From the NCBI RefSeq assembly GCF_910589235.1, contig NC_060969.1:4705996-4769995 (forward strand): a stretch of DNA of 64,000 bases, given 5' to 3'. Positions 12,281-25,589 of this stretch are shown piece after piece. The notes under the pieces were generated by a model. It worked only from the letters and a program-made list of their open reading frames with translations, did not search any database and was not told the DNA's origin. The DNA is from Vespa crabro. Taxonomy: Eukaryota; Arthropoda; Insecta; Hymenoptera; Vespidae. The translations under genes were made by a program, and so were the position numbers. Each line of letters opens with the position of its first letter. Positions within the stretch are counted from its first letter, which is position 1.

Positions 12281-12325
<45 letters not shown>
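12281..12325. repeat. (GA)n microsatellite
   Basis: GA run with one AA interruption. Just downstream, the minus strand has an ATGAAAAAGGAAG|GTAAGG word near 12370-12386, a start codon directly followed by a donor-like site. No supporting frame was found. Confidence 0.95.
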
Positions 12326-12326
<1 letters not shown>

Positions 12327-13499
12327 GGTTACGCTCGTGCCTTGTAACGAGCAATGGGCGGTGCCTCCCTTACCTTCCTTTTTCATGGTTCACGAGATGA
12401 AAAGTCGATGGACGTAGACAAGTAACAACAAGGTAAATGATTAGAGAAAAAGGATAGGTAGGTCGAAGAAAAGTCCTCAGCTACGATGTATAATTCTCAA
12501 GGATCCTGGATCAGTGTGAGTAGTAGTCTACTTGTGTAATGAACGACAGGAGAAAAACGGTACACTTGGCTTCGATCGTTCGAGGAGTGGCTTGTAGTTA
12601 AGCGCTTTAGCGCCCTCGAACTCTATAGATGTCGATAGGGCAGATCGTAGGCCCTTCTCTGAAGGTGTACCACCACTCGAGAGAACGAGGGTAAAAAAAG
12701 AAAAAAGAAAAAAAAAGGTGACTCGAGTTTCGCGGGACACATCGAGTAGAGCCTTTTTAGCGCGCACCTTTCAAACCTTTCTCATTGTCGAGTCACGAAA
12801 GACGATGATGCTGAACCGGAAGTCTCTTTCTTAACTCGATGCAACGTGGCCATTTGTCTTCCATCTTACAATATGATCGATCTCGATGGCACGAGTTTGT
12901 TTCTTTTAAACTCCATAATGATTCTAACGCGAAAAGTGTTTATAAATGAGAATAAAATGATAACGCACATTGCACAACGACGATTTGACGATTTTGAATT
13001 TCCGTGTAGCGAGAGAATTGACCGATCGATCGATTGATCGACGTATTTATGCGTTCATTATGCAACGAGCGATTGGATAAGACTTTTGTACGGGAGCGTG
13101 GCTAATTGAAACGCCACTCTGAAACAGATAAGCTTGCTCTCTCGCCGACGGAGAGTTACGAGACAATATTATGAGCCCGTCGTACGTCAACCTGAAATTA
13201 ATTTCGACGAGTATCGCTTCGTGTTTCACAGATAATCGAGAAGCGAGAGTAGATATCATCGTTGGCAAATACGAGAATGTGTTAGATTAAATACAGAAAA
13301 AACAAAGAGAAAAAAAGGGAGCCGCGACACGTCGTATCTACATGCGGAAATAAGATAAAAATAAATTCCTATAAAATATAATAATAAATCGTTTCATTTT
13401 TAATTACTTCCACGTACTTTTTCTAACGCCTAATACCTGAAAATTCTATTAAATTATATATATATAGTTTTTTTTTACAACTACCGAGTCCGTTCAGAA

Positions 13500-13960
13500 A
13501 TTTCCATACGGTAGTCTGTGTAACTACGTACATAGGAAAGCCATTAACGTGTCCGGCGTTAATCCAACGTACGGGGTATGCAGCATTTCCAACGTTGGTG
13601 TGTCGCTCGTTAGGCTGATTTGTCGCTTTATTAGATCTTAGTTTGTGCCTGCGCGAGCCGGCACTGCTTCGGAGGATCGCCAACATTAGCGCATTACATG
13701 CCAAGCGGCTCTGGGCAGATTTGCAATTTGCGTAAATTAGACGATTGCGAGCCGTCCGATCGTCGGCAACCCCTCTCAAATCGTCCTTTCTCTCTCTCTC
13801 TCTCTCTCCCTCATTTGCTCAACTCTCTAGGTTCGTATCTCTAATGGCACGTGTAATTGGCGCGATAATTTCCGGCGCGCACTTTGACTTGCGCCGTTTA
13901 TCGATACGCAGCATGCTAATTAAAGAGACTCCAATGCTTACTTGCTGGAAAGAGAAAGTG
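13500..13960. promoter_or_regulatory. Possible conserved regulatory block with DRE motif
   Basis: Complex, CpG-containing sequence on both sides of a short CT run near 13790-13810. It contains the perfect DRE/BEAF-type octamer TATCGATA at 13899-13906, GCTAATTAAAG (a homeodomain-type TAATTA core) near 13915, and GTGTAATTGGCGCG. Open frames on both strands are short and lack matching splice sites. The motif density and lack of repeats suggest an enhancer or boundary. This is inference; only the motifs are seen. Confidence 0.3.
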
Positions 13961-15049
13961 GGAAAAATTGAGAATAGGTATGGTAGGTATACCTAGTGTA
14001 ATCTTAGTCAATCTCTATTTAAATGATGGATAGTGATATGAAAAAAAGAAAAAAGAAAAAAAAATAACTAATACAACTTCATTTCTTTTGTAAAATAATA
14101 GAAATTAGAATGGAATGAACTATAACATGACTATTTTTATTTTTAAAATAGAAACAAAAATTGTAAGAACTTATGGAAAAATTGAATAATTCTTTAGAAT
14201 CGAATGGCATCTTGGATGCATTTACAAGAGAAATACGAAGCATATATGGGCAATTACAGGAGCGCTTATGATCAAACTCTCATGTTTTGCCAGCTAGGAG
14301 GAACATTAAGGATCGATTTCACCCTTACCGAGGGTGAGGAAGACTACCCGCTGAGTCCAATTGGCCAAATCAAACGTCGTTGTCCATCTGTTCGCACAAG
14401 TGCATCCGTGCTATCGAGGGTCACAAGACTTGCCAAGAGTTAGACAACGATAAAGAGAACAATCGCGCAACGAAGGACGGGTGTTGACATTAGAATTATT
14501 TTATTAGCTCCCAAGAGAGATACCATAAATTTCTACAGTGATCTAGCACCATCTGCCGAAGCTTTTACTTCATAAAGACAATTTACAAACGGGCTTTATA
14601 ACAAAATTAATAATATTCGTTATATAATGAAGATAAAAGAAAGGCAAAATTGTCAAGTTGAAAGAAAACAAAGTATGAGAAGATAAGGAGATAAAACATC
14701 TCTCTTAAGAGAGAGAGAGTTTCTAACTCATAGTTACTCAAGAGATAGTAAAAGAGACGGAGAAAGAGGTAACCGGAAAGCAGAAAAGAGGAATAAATCA
14801 GCAAAAGCACGCGAAGCTTCCACGGAATACAAAACAGAAGAAAGATCGTTCTCGTGGTGGCTCGTGCGTTGCTGGAGGATCTCTCCAAGCGACCGACTAT
14901 TTTCCAATAATTTAGCCGCGTAGCTGCTAGGAAGAGGAGCAGGAGAAGGAGGAGAAGGAGGAAGAGGTGGTTGGTTCCGTCGACGTTCCAGGGGTTTGGG
15001 ATCTCGACTCTCTCAGCTAGTGGTTTTCTGGGGGTGCCGGTTGGTGCAG

Positions 15050-15180
15050 TGAGCGCGAGGGGGCGCGCGCGCGCGCGCACGCGACTGACACTATCGCGAC
15101 CATAAATACTAGGGAGCAGCCTCTGACGTCACCCACCGTGGGCCCGATATTATACTTTATCTCCAAACTAATTCCCCGCG
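15050..15180. promoter_or_regulatory. Promoter-like block with TATA-like word and perfect CRE
   Basis: A (CG)n run (15062-15080) is followed by ACCATAAATACT near 15100, a perfect palindromic CRE TGACGTCA at 15124-15131, and GGGCCCGATATTATAC. CpG and G+C are well above the flanks. The spacing suits a core promoter reading rightward with a start near 15130, but no downstream exon could be identified. The same perfect CRE recurs in the island at 49.9 kb. Confidence 0.35.
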
Positions 15181-16406
15181 ACCAGATTTATTGCAAGAAA
15201 GGGGTGAAAAAAATATACCTACCCTCGGCATCCCCACTTTCATCCTTCTCCCTTTTCCTCTGCTTCTAGCTGCTGCTACGAAGCCGACACCTTCCTATTA
15301 CATTCCACCTGACTTATCTCACTAATGCGAGCTGGATACCAACCTCCGTTTCTTTTCTCTCTTCGCTCTTCTTATTGGTGATCTTTTCAAGCGTTATCGT
15401 TGGGCAAGTAATCCTCGCGTTACGTTCGGGACGATGGAGCGTCCTTCGAAACGATCTCCGTTAAGATATAGGAAAATGATTTCCTTTTTCATTCGATTAT
15501 ATGATCTATGTACAAATATGATATCCTCTGTGATATTGAAATCCAACTCTTCGTAATAAAATTACAGCTGGACGATGCGGCTTTACATAACGTAAAAATA
15601 AAAAAGTTCGTTTACTCGGAGTACCATCCATCATTCGTCAATACACATTCGCATCCAAAAAAATAGAAAAAGAAAAAAAAAAAAAAAAGGAAATGATCTT
15701 TCACCTGAGCCAGATCGATCGATAATTAAAATTAATTTCTGACGAACGAGAGCTCGTAGTCGTCCTCAATTCGGACACCTGCTTCGGACAACACCTTCGA
15801 AAGGAGAAGTTTCGTCTACACGAGAATATCAATCGATTGAACCACCGATCTGTATCAATGAAACATTGATACACTCTATGGTTTTGGCAAGAGCATCTTT
15901 TACGATGAATTTGAGTCGACCTTGCGAGAATATTGTTTCGAACGACGTCGGTTCATCATCTCGAACGGCAGATTGTTTTTCAAATTCTCTTCGATGTGCT
16001 GCTGATCACGTTGTTGATTTATCTTCTCCTTTTCTTGTTTTTTTTTTTCAAGACTTATCCTCGTCGCCAAAAGTTGAAAAAAAAATTATTATACGTATAC
16101 TTAATATGCTGCTAAAAAATATTCCTATAACTAATCTTGCCTTGCAGCTATCATAAGTCTAAAGATTCGAGAAAAAATTAATGATTTAAACCAAGGATGT
16201 GATACTTGAAGCACATAATTCAACACATATTACTAACATACCATAACGTGAAACTTTACTATCTCGTACAATCATAGCAAATAAATCTTCATTAATTAAT
16301 TCTAACGCATTACTACTTAATTCTACCGATTAACTTGCAAACTTTTGCCTTTCCGGTCGTGGATATCAAAGTACATCTTTGCTTCACATCTGCATAAAAA
16401 GAGATA

Positions 16407-16408
16407 GA

Positions 16409-16443
<35 letters not shown>
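16407..16443. repeat. (GA)n microsatellite
   Basis: Nearly pure GA run. Confidence 0.95.
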
Positions 16444-16447
<4 letters not shown>

Positions 16448-16786
16448 AAATATAAAGGCAGAATAAATAAGCTTTCCTCTAATGGAACCACGCTTCCCCA
16501 CGTGTTGGGAATAAAATTTTATCGACGAAATGCGAACTTGCTATGCAAAGAAAATCTAAAAAAAAAGAAGAAGAAACAAAACAATAAAATAAGAAGAGGG
16601 AAACTAACTCCTGAAAAACAGACAATAGCGAAAATATAAAAGAGTGTTCGATGTGTTTCGACTATCCTTGCCTACATAAACAACTGAGGATACCCGGGCA
16701 CCTACTACTCACACGTAAACACACGCGTCAACAAACCTCTACGTACGTATGTATAAAAACACGCTTACGTAACACGTGTGCGCAAA

Positions 16787-16788
16787 CG

Positions 16789-16848
<60 letters not shown>
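16787..16848. repeat. (GA)n microsatellite
   Basis: GA run of about 60 bases with AAA interruptions. Confidence 0.95.
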
Positions 16849-16849
<1 letters not shown>

Positions 16850-17134
16850 CAGAAAGGCCGGAGGCGAACCGCGTTTTACATTTTTATTCGACGCCTTCTT
16901 TTTTCCCGGCAGCATGCCCACCCCCACGTCTCGTTGCCCGAGAGCCGGTGAACGAACGAGCGCACAATCAACCCCTACCTACCCTCTCCCCGTCCACCTC
17001 CCACCCTTAACACCGGAGAGACGGTATTTCACATTCAAAACGTCCCCCGTTCCGTTTTCCAAGCCACCCCGTGCTCACCACCGACTCTCTTGTTCTTTCC
17101 CTCTCGTTCTCTCTTTTACTCTTTTTCTATCTTT

Positions 17135-17200
17135 TTCTTTTTCTCTCTCTCTCTCCCTCTCTCTTTCTCTATTTTTCTCCCTCTTTCTCTCATACGGTCG
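17135..17200. repeat. CT-rich pyrimidine tract
   Basis: Imperfect CT/TTTCTC run. Together with the GA tract 300 bases upstream it forms an oppositely oriented pair. Confidence 0.9.
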
Positions 17201-18003
17201 AGAGCATCCTGGCGTATCTCTGCAAGGAATATAAAACATGGATCGTGCGTGAGAGCGCATACGAGCACCCCACCCACCCAGGCCCACACACATACATTTA
17301 CAGAAAAGAACTCGGCTTTAATTTAAAAAATAATTAAACCGCAAAATTAAACGCGCTCGATCTCCTCTCGTTCTTTCCTTCTTCTTCTTCAAAGTCTTTG
17401 TGGCACTCCCACGCGTAGTAGATATGTATATATTCGACACTCGTTCGTTTTCCATCGGAAAAGAGAGAAGATCCTATGTGTGTGTGTATGCGTGCGCGCG
17501 CAAATGTGTACATATATGTAGGTGTAGGCAGAAGCATGGAGATACCTTACGTACGTGACTTCGCACGTGGGTAGGGGTAATTGAAAGTACAAAGAGAATA
17601 GACACGGATAACCGATGTCTCCATTAAGCGTTTGCCGATTGCAGCTTGCACGCTCGACTACGCTCCCTCCTTTCTATCTATCGTTCTCTTTTTCTTTCTC
17701 TATCTCTCTCCTCGACCAACGAAAAAGAAGAAGAAGAATAAAAAAAAAGGAACGTACCCACAGAGAAGAGCGAGTAACGAGAAAGAGAAGGGGTGATTTC
17801 TAATCTGATCGCTCGACTACCAACCGGAAGGGTGGTGGTTTAACCGGTGATGAACGTATTCACGTTCTGGACAGTCCAAAGAATACGATTACTCGATCTA
17901 CATCTTTTAATTTGATTCTTGAATCGGTCTATAGAAAATATTCGAAGATGATGCACATAAAATATCGTAGATATCATTTAAACAAATAGGATCACATAAA
18001 AGG

Positions 18004-18118
18004 TCTGATGGATGGGCAAAATAATATAAGTCAAAGTTTTGTCGAAACTACGTTAATATTAAGTGCTTCTTCGCGATAATAATAATTCTGTCTTATATTA
18101 TTTTGTCCGTCCATCGGA
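18004..18118. repeat. 115-bp imperfect inverted repeat (possible MITE remnant or hairpin)
   Basis: The left arm (18004-18030, starting TCTGATGGATGGG) pairs with the right arm (18092-18118) over 27 positions with about four mismatches. The inner CAAAATAATATAAG half is perfect. The loop is about 61 bases and no ORF lies inside. No clear target-site duplication was seen, so a miniature transposon is only one reading; a structured RNA or chance is also possible. Confidence 0.6.
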
Positions 18119-18203
18119 TAAACGATCAACGAAACGACACGACTTGGAATAAGTTAGCGGTGATGGAAAAATTCAACACGATCTCTGATATCTTTCTTTA
18201 AAA

Positions 18204-18204
<1 letters not shown>

Positions 18205-18234
<30 letters not shown>

Positions 18235-18241
18235 AAGAAAG
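18205..18241. repeat. (AAG)n trinucleotide repeat
   Basis: About twelve AAG units. Confidence 0.95.
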
Positions 18242-18679
18242 AAAGGAACAGTAGCGCCATTAACGATTTTTTCAAAAGAAGGGAAAAGTACTTTGGTAGG
18301 ATCACGATTTTCCCTAGAGATTTCTTGTAAGAAATCCGGACACCTTTGGGCTCGAATCATGCTTGAGATAGGTCTAGGCATTGTCTCGGTTATTGTCGGA
18401 TGAACATTAGAGAAAAAAGGACGAAAATAAGGCCAAAGCGGGCAGAGCTTTACGTTCCTAAAACTGAAGGATTTTAAGGATAACGTTATGTCCTTTCTTT
18501 TCCATCTTCCTCGCGAACCCTCCTCTTTTCGCGGACCTTTGCAATTCTCCTTGTCGAAGGACAATCGGACATAGAGTTCCCTGCTGAGAAGGACCTCTTG
18601 TAATCCTCCTGAACAAAAAGAGTTGACACCGATATAATGACAGTGAATAATACGAGAACATGGTCGCTAAACCACAAAG

Positions 18680-20040
18680 ATTTACACTAAGTACCGTAAA
18701 TATTCAACATCTTATTTCAAAACCTCTATATGTCTTTTTCCTATTCCATTGATACACCATAAATAAGAAATTTTATTCATTCTTCGTGTTGAAATATTAA
18801 TAGAATTTATATCTATATGATAATAATATGATTGGCATAAATATACATATAATCGCAGATAAATTTCCTGATATCATTCTATTACAAGATATTTACAATT
18901 AGATAGAAACTTATTCGTTCGCAGCATTGAATTTCGAATTCATCAATTTAATCGGCACATTTTAGATATGTAAAATATGGAAGAGTGGCCGACGATAAAA
19001 TTCAGGTGTCTCTTTGATCTTGTTCGGTGCACCTGCGAGGAAGGTATCATTCCTGTTATACTATATGCATTCACCTATCTTCGATTCCCTTCCTTGGTAT
19101 AACCACCTGCGATAGACGGCATCCGACGTTATTACGTGCAACAGCGATAATTTTTGATCTCATGAATTTATAAGAAGTTATTTGTGTTGCGACACATGCT
19201 ACTATGCTTATATAATATGTACATATTCGCAATAAAAAGATAATCCTAAAGACTTATTGACGATTCGCGTGATATTGCCATATATATATATATATATATA
19301 TTTAAAAAAAAAAAGTTATATATTTAGTAGTTATTACTCGTTTTATGACTAGCATGATAACCTATAAGCGTGTAATAAAATTGATATTGCGCTAATGGAT
19401 ATCTAAGCAAAAAGAAATCAAGATTTAAAAAGAGAACGAGATGCGTCTCTTAGTCCGTTGCATCTTCCAAATATGTGCCGGAGGATTAAGAAGAAAAAAA
19501 GAAAAAAGAAAATAAAAAGAAAGAAATAAAAAGAAAAAGAAGAAGAAGAAAAAGGTAGACGATGTAGAAAGAAAGAGAAAATCCATGTGTGTACCCGTCG
19601 AGGGTGCATCTCGCTACGAATCTGCTGCTTTACGGGCCGGTGCATCGTTCACGTCTATATAATTATTCTCGATGCAGGATACACATATCTTTATAAGGAA
19701 GGGTTCACGTGTACCTCGTAGTATCCGCTACGGTATCTTTATGGCTTATTGCAGCGCTTTAGGCATTTTCGTGATGAAGAGAACGACGAGAAAGGGAGAA
19801 AGAGAGAGAAGTCAAGTTTACCGGCTTCGATACCGTCACTAAGCTTGAATCCTTTTTTATCACGCGTCATCTCTATGTATTGCACTTAACCCCACGATTT
19901 TGTATAACCTAACAAGAAGAAACCTAAGAAATTGCGAAGAAATTCTACGGTTATTCGTTAGTTCTCATCCCCAATCACGTTCTAAAGCCTCTTTAGAGTA
20001 GCGGAAATACTTGAGATCCAACTTCTAATTTCCCAAGGCG
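18680..20040. other. AT-rich stretch without recognisable gene
   Basis: Mostly AT-rich single-copy sequence with one TA run (19281-19301) and a purine-rich A/G stretch near 19490-19570. No exon-like frame with splice signals and no structured RNA were recognised. Confidence 0.55.
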
Positions 20041-20188
20041 GATATTTCTCATTTTCTCATCCCCATCTAATCGGAAAGATCGAGCGATCGTAATCGACGC
20101 CGAGTTTAGCGTTGAATGGGATCAAAAAGAAGGAAGCAAAAGAAGAAGGAAAAGAAAAAAAAAGAGAATAAGAAAAACGAAGAACGTT

Positions 20189-20242
<54 letters not shown>
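20189..20242. repeat. (CT)n(TA)n compound microsatellite
   Basis: About ten CT units pass directly into about 17 TA units. Confidence 0.95.
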
Positions 20243-20248
<6 letters not shown>

Positions 20249-20432
20249 TCTTTCTCTTACACATGTAAATTCCCGCATATTTCCATCTCCGAGTGTCTCA
20301 GCTTCACCTTACTGCTTACGACGAAACGCATGGGTTTTAGGAGTGAGGTGGGATGTGTATACTGGCCTGACCGACCAACAATGCCCTCATTCATACCGCG
20401 TACACACGAACGCATTATTGAATTCATCTTCA

Positions 20433-20467
<35 letters not shown>

Positions 20468-20480
20468 GAGAGAGGGAGAA
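20433..20480. repeat. (GA)n microsatellite
   Basis: GA run with GGG interruptions, immediately upstream of the GC-rich island at 20.52 kb. Confidence 0.95.
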
Positions 20481-20519
20481 GGGGATGCTGAATGCTATCT
20501 ATATTATCCGAGAAAGGGT

Positions 20520-20618
20520 TTAGCCGCTCACGCTGTTTGGCGTAGATCGAGATTATCTTCCGCAGTATCTGAAGCCGGCGCGCCACGACGCCGACGTCGT
20601 CGTGCTGGCGCTGAGGCC

Positions 20619-20652
<34 letters not shown>

Positions 20653-20790
20653 ATCACCACCACCTCCATCGCCGAAAAGCGAAGTGCTTGCCCGGAGCAA
20701 AGAGGGCCAAGAGAGATCACCGCGAGATACGTTTGTGAACGTGCATGTCTGCCCTCCAAATCTAATGTGACGTCTGTGTCACGTACCACC
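20520..20790. promoter_or_regulatory. GC-rich promoter-like island with GGCT/AGCC repeat and CRE half-sites
   Basis: Strong local rise in G+C and CpG (GGCGCGCC and ACGACGCCGACGTCGTCGT words), an eight-unit AGCC tetranucleotide repeat, and TGACGT (20768) facing TCACGT. Three overlapping frames stay open here because of the composition: one reads ASQPASQPAS, one an R-rich run. None has a convincing initiation and splice context. It resembles the islands at 2.3 and 49.9 kb in layout: a GA/CT tract, then a GGCT-type repeat, then a CRE or YY1 word. Confidence 0.4.
20620..20652. repeat. (AGCC)n tetranucleotide repeat
   Basis: Eight AGCC units, the complement of the GGCT repeats at 2.35 and 50.03 kb. 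Confidence 0.95.
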
Positions 20791-22321
20791 TCCTTTTGCT
20801 TCTCTATATATTCTACACACTCGGGCCCCTCCCCTTACCCGTACTTCACCTCGTTCTGTTTCTCTCTCTTTAGAACTGACTGAATCTTCATGGTGTATTC
20901 TCCATGCATTTTTGGATTCATTCGTTTCGTTGTTATATATTACATTTTATTTTCGTTTAAAATTTAATAAAAAATCTTCCTCTTTCTCTTAATAATAATA
21001 ATAATGAAGTAGGATAATTAGGATGAGCGTCGACTCGCAGGTCGAAGCTCCGGAACTTGGTGAGGTTAGTCAGGTGCTAAGTGGACCAAATCTTCGTCCC
21101 TTCCGGTTATCCAAATCCGCTCTACTTTTGAGTAATGAGCACGGTCAATGAGATTTAGAACGATTAAAGAAACTAATCGTCGTATTTTCGAAGCTCATAC
21201 ATATTATCTTGAATATTTTCCAATTGGTAAGTCATGAAATTTTTTTAACATCGGCAATGATAGTTGACCGATAGATAGATCGAATATGAATAAAAATATA
21301 ATCTTCGATTTTATTGCTTGGAAAAATAAAAATTCGATTATTTATATCGACGTTACAATTTATAAAGACCAAAGTACTCTTATCTACTATCTGCTCGAAC
21401 GAAATAAATTCTGAACCTTCTTTTTTCTTTTTTATTTTTTTTTTATTTTTTTTTTTTTTTTCGAAAACGCAACGCGCGCCACGGTACGAGCGAATATACT
21501 GATTTATTGCAGTTGGCAAATCGAAAAATCGATTCTCAACGCGAAGACGGTCTCGTTACGATCCACGTTTGATTCGAATATCGCGTATTAAACGATCGAG
21601 TTATTCTCGAGTTATCCTGAACCCTTTTCCAGCCTCCTCCCTCCCATATCGTTTTATCCGGATTTCTTAGGATCGCCTCGTTATGCACGCGTCGTCGAGC
21701 TCGTTCGCGACATAGAGAAAGAGGCAAGAAAGCGAGTTTCTCGGAACGGCTTGTTCCCGACGAGTGGAGCCCTTTATCGCGAGTGCTGGCACATATGTTG
21801 CGACGTACGTAGACGTTTCCCGTGATCTCCTTCGAAAGAAATCCAATTACGAGACCCGAAGAGAGAATCGACATTCTCGTATCGAGTTTATATGACGATC
21901 GAAAAATAAAAAATAGAATAGGTATATTCATAGGATTTCGACGACACAATGGAGCACAAATCGTTCTAACCAATGGGAATATCAATAACAATAAAAGCAA
22001 CTACAACAAAAAGAAGAGAGATAGAGAAAGAGAAAATCAAAAGAGGGACAAATTTTCTATGTTGTATCGTACCCTCTTAATGAGGATGTCTCAGGGATAG
22101 AAGGAAGAACCGTTGGCCAATCTCGACATCTAAATTCACCATGGAATGATATTTGACCGCAGGATTTCTTGCTCGAGTAGGAGAGGGACGTGTTTCTCGA
22201 TGCAGGAACACGCGTTTGCTCGCAAACACATCGCTGAGAGGAGACGAGGCTTCTCCTATAAATGGAGTACGTGTACACGTATGTACGTAGAGGGGTGAGC
22301 AAGAGGGAGAGGAGCGAAAGC

Positions 22322-22337
22322 GAGGTAGAGAGAGAGA

Positions 22338-22382
<45 letters not shown>

Positions 22383-22385
22383 AGA
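22322..22385. repeat. (GA)n microsatellite
   Basis: GA run of about 60 bases. Confidence 0.95.
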
Positions 22386-22863
22386 AGAAGAGATGTTAAA
22401 GGAGGGATGCAGATGAGATCGTATCGGACGGAGTAATCGTCAGATCTCAGGAGGCAGGACAATACCGGGTGTTCTCTACTGTTCGGGAACACTCAAACAT
22501 CGTACGACAATAGGATAGAAAGAACGACAGCTGCCTAACGCTCGATTCTCGCGTATGCGACGACTCTCTTTTGCGATTCACGAATTTTCGAGAGGAACGA
22601 ACCGACGAAACGTCTAATGGTACATTGGAATTTTCCTGCTTGTTGCTTTCCCGTTTTATTTATTTTTATATAACAACTATAATATATCTAATATCGTTCG
22701 CGTAAAAGTTTTCACGTTGAAATTAACATTAATTCCATTCTCACCGAGATTAATTTTTGTAATTACAAAATACACACGGTTCGAGAAATAACTATTCTCA
22801 CGTCGTTTATATATCCGAGAAGGAGAAACGTTAACGAGCCTCCTTCTACCGACACAATTTCTT

Positions 22864-23295
22864 CTAACGATCTACGACGTATCGAATGAGGAGGAAGAAA
22901 TAAAGAAAGGGAGAAAGAGGAGGAGCACGTTGAAGCGTGATCGAGAGGAGGAATCCCCATTCCTCCGTCTCCTCTTCCTCCTTCTTCTCTTTCTCCTCCT
23001 CCTGCTCCTCCTCCTCCTCTTCGAAAGTGCGATATCGTCTCGCAGAATCTATCCGAACGCGGCAATCGTGGTCGACAATGGACCTTACGGATCGTGTATT
23101 TCCCTCTAGAATGCCATCCAGAGTGCCATATCCTGTAGTACCATCCAGAATTGCCAGCAGCATGATACACGCCTGACGACGAGCTTTGACAAGAGAGTGA
23201 CCGACTACCAACAACAACACAACGACAATAACGACAACACGACAATAATCGCAAAACAGGCTCGCATCTATGCATTTTTCCGCGTTTACACGCAC
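22864..23295 (-). CDS. Unidentified minus-strand open frame with hydrophobic segment and acidic tail
   Basis: A 143-codon frame contains a hydrophobic stretch (CRVVVIVVVLLLVVG, about residues 18-32) that could act as a signal anchor. About 55 non-repetitive residues follow (including ILDGTTGYGTLDGILEG), then a long E/K run encoded by a (CTC)n tract. The frame opens at GTG rather than ATG. A second minus frame is open over the same bases. The hydrophobic V run comes from GTC/GTT repeats, so chance is a serious alternative. No family was recognised. Confidence 0.15.
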   Translation of the reverse strand: MRVNAEKCIDASLFCDYCRVVVIVVVLLLVVGHSLVKARRQACIMLLAILDGTTGYGTLDGILEGNTRSVRSIVDHDCRVRIDSARRYRTFEEEEEEQEEEKEKKEEEETEEWGFLLSITLQRAPPLSPFLYFFLLIRYVVDR

Positions 23296-23728
23296 GATCC
23301 TTATCTATTTTTCTCTCGTACACTCTCACGTTTCTTTTCGCGACAATGGTGAAGCCACAATACCAACCAAATTACGGGCCTCACAGTCAAAATATGTTCC
23401 CTATGGTCTCTCCCTATCCCTCTATCTCCCTCCCTCTCTCTCTCGTAATCGTGATCGACCATCTACGAACATCGTGCATCGAATGACCGCAAAACTGCAG
23501 CTGTATTTTTGGTTATCGCCGATCACCGATCTGCGGATTTTCGGTTTTTACGAGTGGATCCACCAATGCTAACGCCTTCTTCTTCGAGCGTGAGTTTCAT
23601 CCTTGCTTCTCTTTCTCTCGCTTTTTTCCTTTTTTTCTCTCTTCTTTAATCCTCTTGGTCCAATCGCCATTCCTATGAGTCCTACCTTCTTCTCTGGTTT
23701 TCGTTTTGCTTTGGAAAATGAACGAATA

Positions 23729-23729
<1 letters not shown>

Positions 23730-23764
<35 letters not shown>

Positions 23765-23775
23765 TTCTATCTCTC
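23730..23775. repeat. (CT)n microsatellite
   Basis: CT run of about 15 units followed by imperfect pyrimidine units. Confidence 0.95.
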
Positions 23776-25541
23776 CATCTTTCTCTTATTTAGATGATTT
23801 TTTAAAAGGATATTCCTCTGGACATTGACCGTCCTTTTTGCATAGCTTTTCCAGGAAGTAATTTGAGTATTATTATTTAGTTGAGAGTCTGAGATAGATT
23901 TGAGTCCTTAGAGAGAGACTGGTAGCACGACGGTAGGAGGTCCTCGAATGTCCTGTGGTGCTTTGGGGACTGCTAACCAATATCAATCTCGCCACCTGGC
24001 TCATTCCTCTAACTTCCGTTGATCACGATCGAGAAATATCGAACTTTCGAGAACAGATAAATGTATGTATGCGAGAGAGGAAAATTGAACAAAGCGATGT
24101 GAAAAAAACTTTCGATCAATTTCTAGTAAAAAAAGAAAAAGAGGAAAAGAAAAAAGAGAAAGAATAAATAGTTAAAAATCCGAGAGAGAATACGTGAGAA
24201 CGTAAGTTTCTCAGAGATCCAAAGCATCGTGATTTCCTGGTCAAGATGATCGACCACCTTCACCGTACAGGTCAAGCGAAGTTAGTTAAGTCATTCGTTA
24301 GGATCGTCACAACGCTCTCCGGCGTCGTCATCGAATATCATTGTCAGTGATAAATGAGCTGCACGATCGCGAGACCAAACCCTTGTCACGTTAGTCTCCT
24401 TTTTGAAAATGGAAGCACGAAAGGCTCATTCGATTTTGGGAATGGAATGCTTTAATAGCTTGCCTCTGTTGAACCTCATTCATAAAATTATAGGAACAAA
24501 AAATCTGTTCTAAAGAAAACAGATAGAATTATAGAATAATCGAAATGATGTCGAGTATAATGACAAATTATGTGCGATCTGTTAGAAATAAATGATCTAA
24601 TGAACGAGAGGGAAAAAAATGAGATAGCTGAAATTTTCTAGAAGATACATTTTGGAAGCCCCGTTGAGTCGAATGGAAAAAGTCGCATACGTTTCTTAAA
24701 GAGTTTTCTCTACTCGAGCAGGAAATGGGTGCGGCCTAGTGTGCGGCACGGTAGCCGCAAATGAGTCGAAGAAGTCGAAATCGGTGGGGTTTGTCGATGG
24801 ATCCGATTTAAGTCGCAGAGTCTTCCGTGAGCTAAGTATGGGTGTTCCCCAGGGGATAACAGAATGTCTTCTGATTGCTCTCTTGTCCACGAGATTACTT
24901 CGGCTACGACATGTATTCTGGATTTTCAGATAAATTAGCATTTTTAATATCACCTTCGACACGGTAGCTTTACTTGCCTATCTGATTTAAATGTTATTAC
25001 GATTATGGAAATGATATAATATGAAGAAAAGTTATGAATGGAGAGTGCTGAAGTATTTGCAAGTTGAACAAAAAAAAACAAATAAAATAAAAAGGAAGAA
25101 TAGGACGAGGAATTGTGAATGAAAAGAAAAATAAAAAAAAAAAAAAAAGAAAGAATAAAAAGAAAAACAAGGCAAATTAAACGAAGCGTATAATATAGAA
25201 ATGTAAGTTTAAAAATGATGTATGGGAAATAGTCGGAGAAGTTTCTCTCCTGCACGTATATCGTAGAATAAAAAAGAGAAGGAGGGGAAGACTGAGGAAA
25301 GAGAGGAGAGGGAATGGGAGAAGGAGAGAGCCGGTTTCCAGCGACAGGGCAAGAGATCGCAGCTAGTGCGGAGAGACCCATCGCTCGTCGCTCTTTACTC
25401 GTCGCTCGTCGCTCCTCGTCTATGCAGATACGCCCAACAGATACGTTTCAGCTCCCGGTCTAGTCCCCACAGATAGAGCCGATATTATTCACCTAACCTC
25501 CTCACTAATTCCATTCATTCGCTCTAGCTCTCCTTTTCTAG

Positions 25542-25547
<6 letters not shown>

Positions 25548-25587
<40 letters not shown>
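25548..25587. repeat. (GA)n microsatellite
   Basis: Pure GA run of about 20 units. It is the last long GA/CT tract before a gap of more than 5 kb. Confidence 0.95.

Positions 25588-25589
<2 letters not shown>

Noticed and set aside
23955..24167. Plus-strand frame with K/E-rich end
   Set aside because: Half of it is A/G-rich low complexity and it has no start or splice context.
24838..24855. MGVPQG motif like that of non-LTR reverse transcriptases
   Set aside because: Only six residues match. The surrounding frame lacks the other conserved blocks, including the catalytic Asp-Asp motif, and ends within 30 codons.
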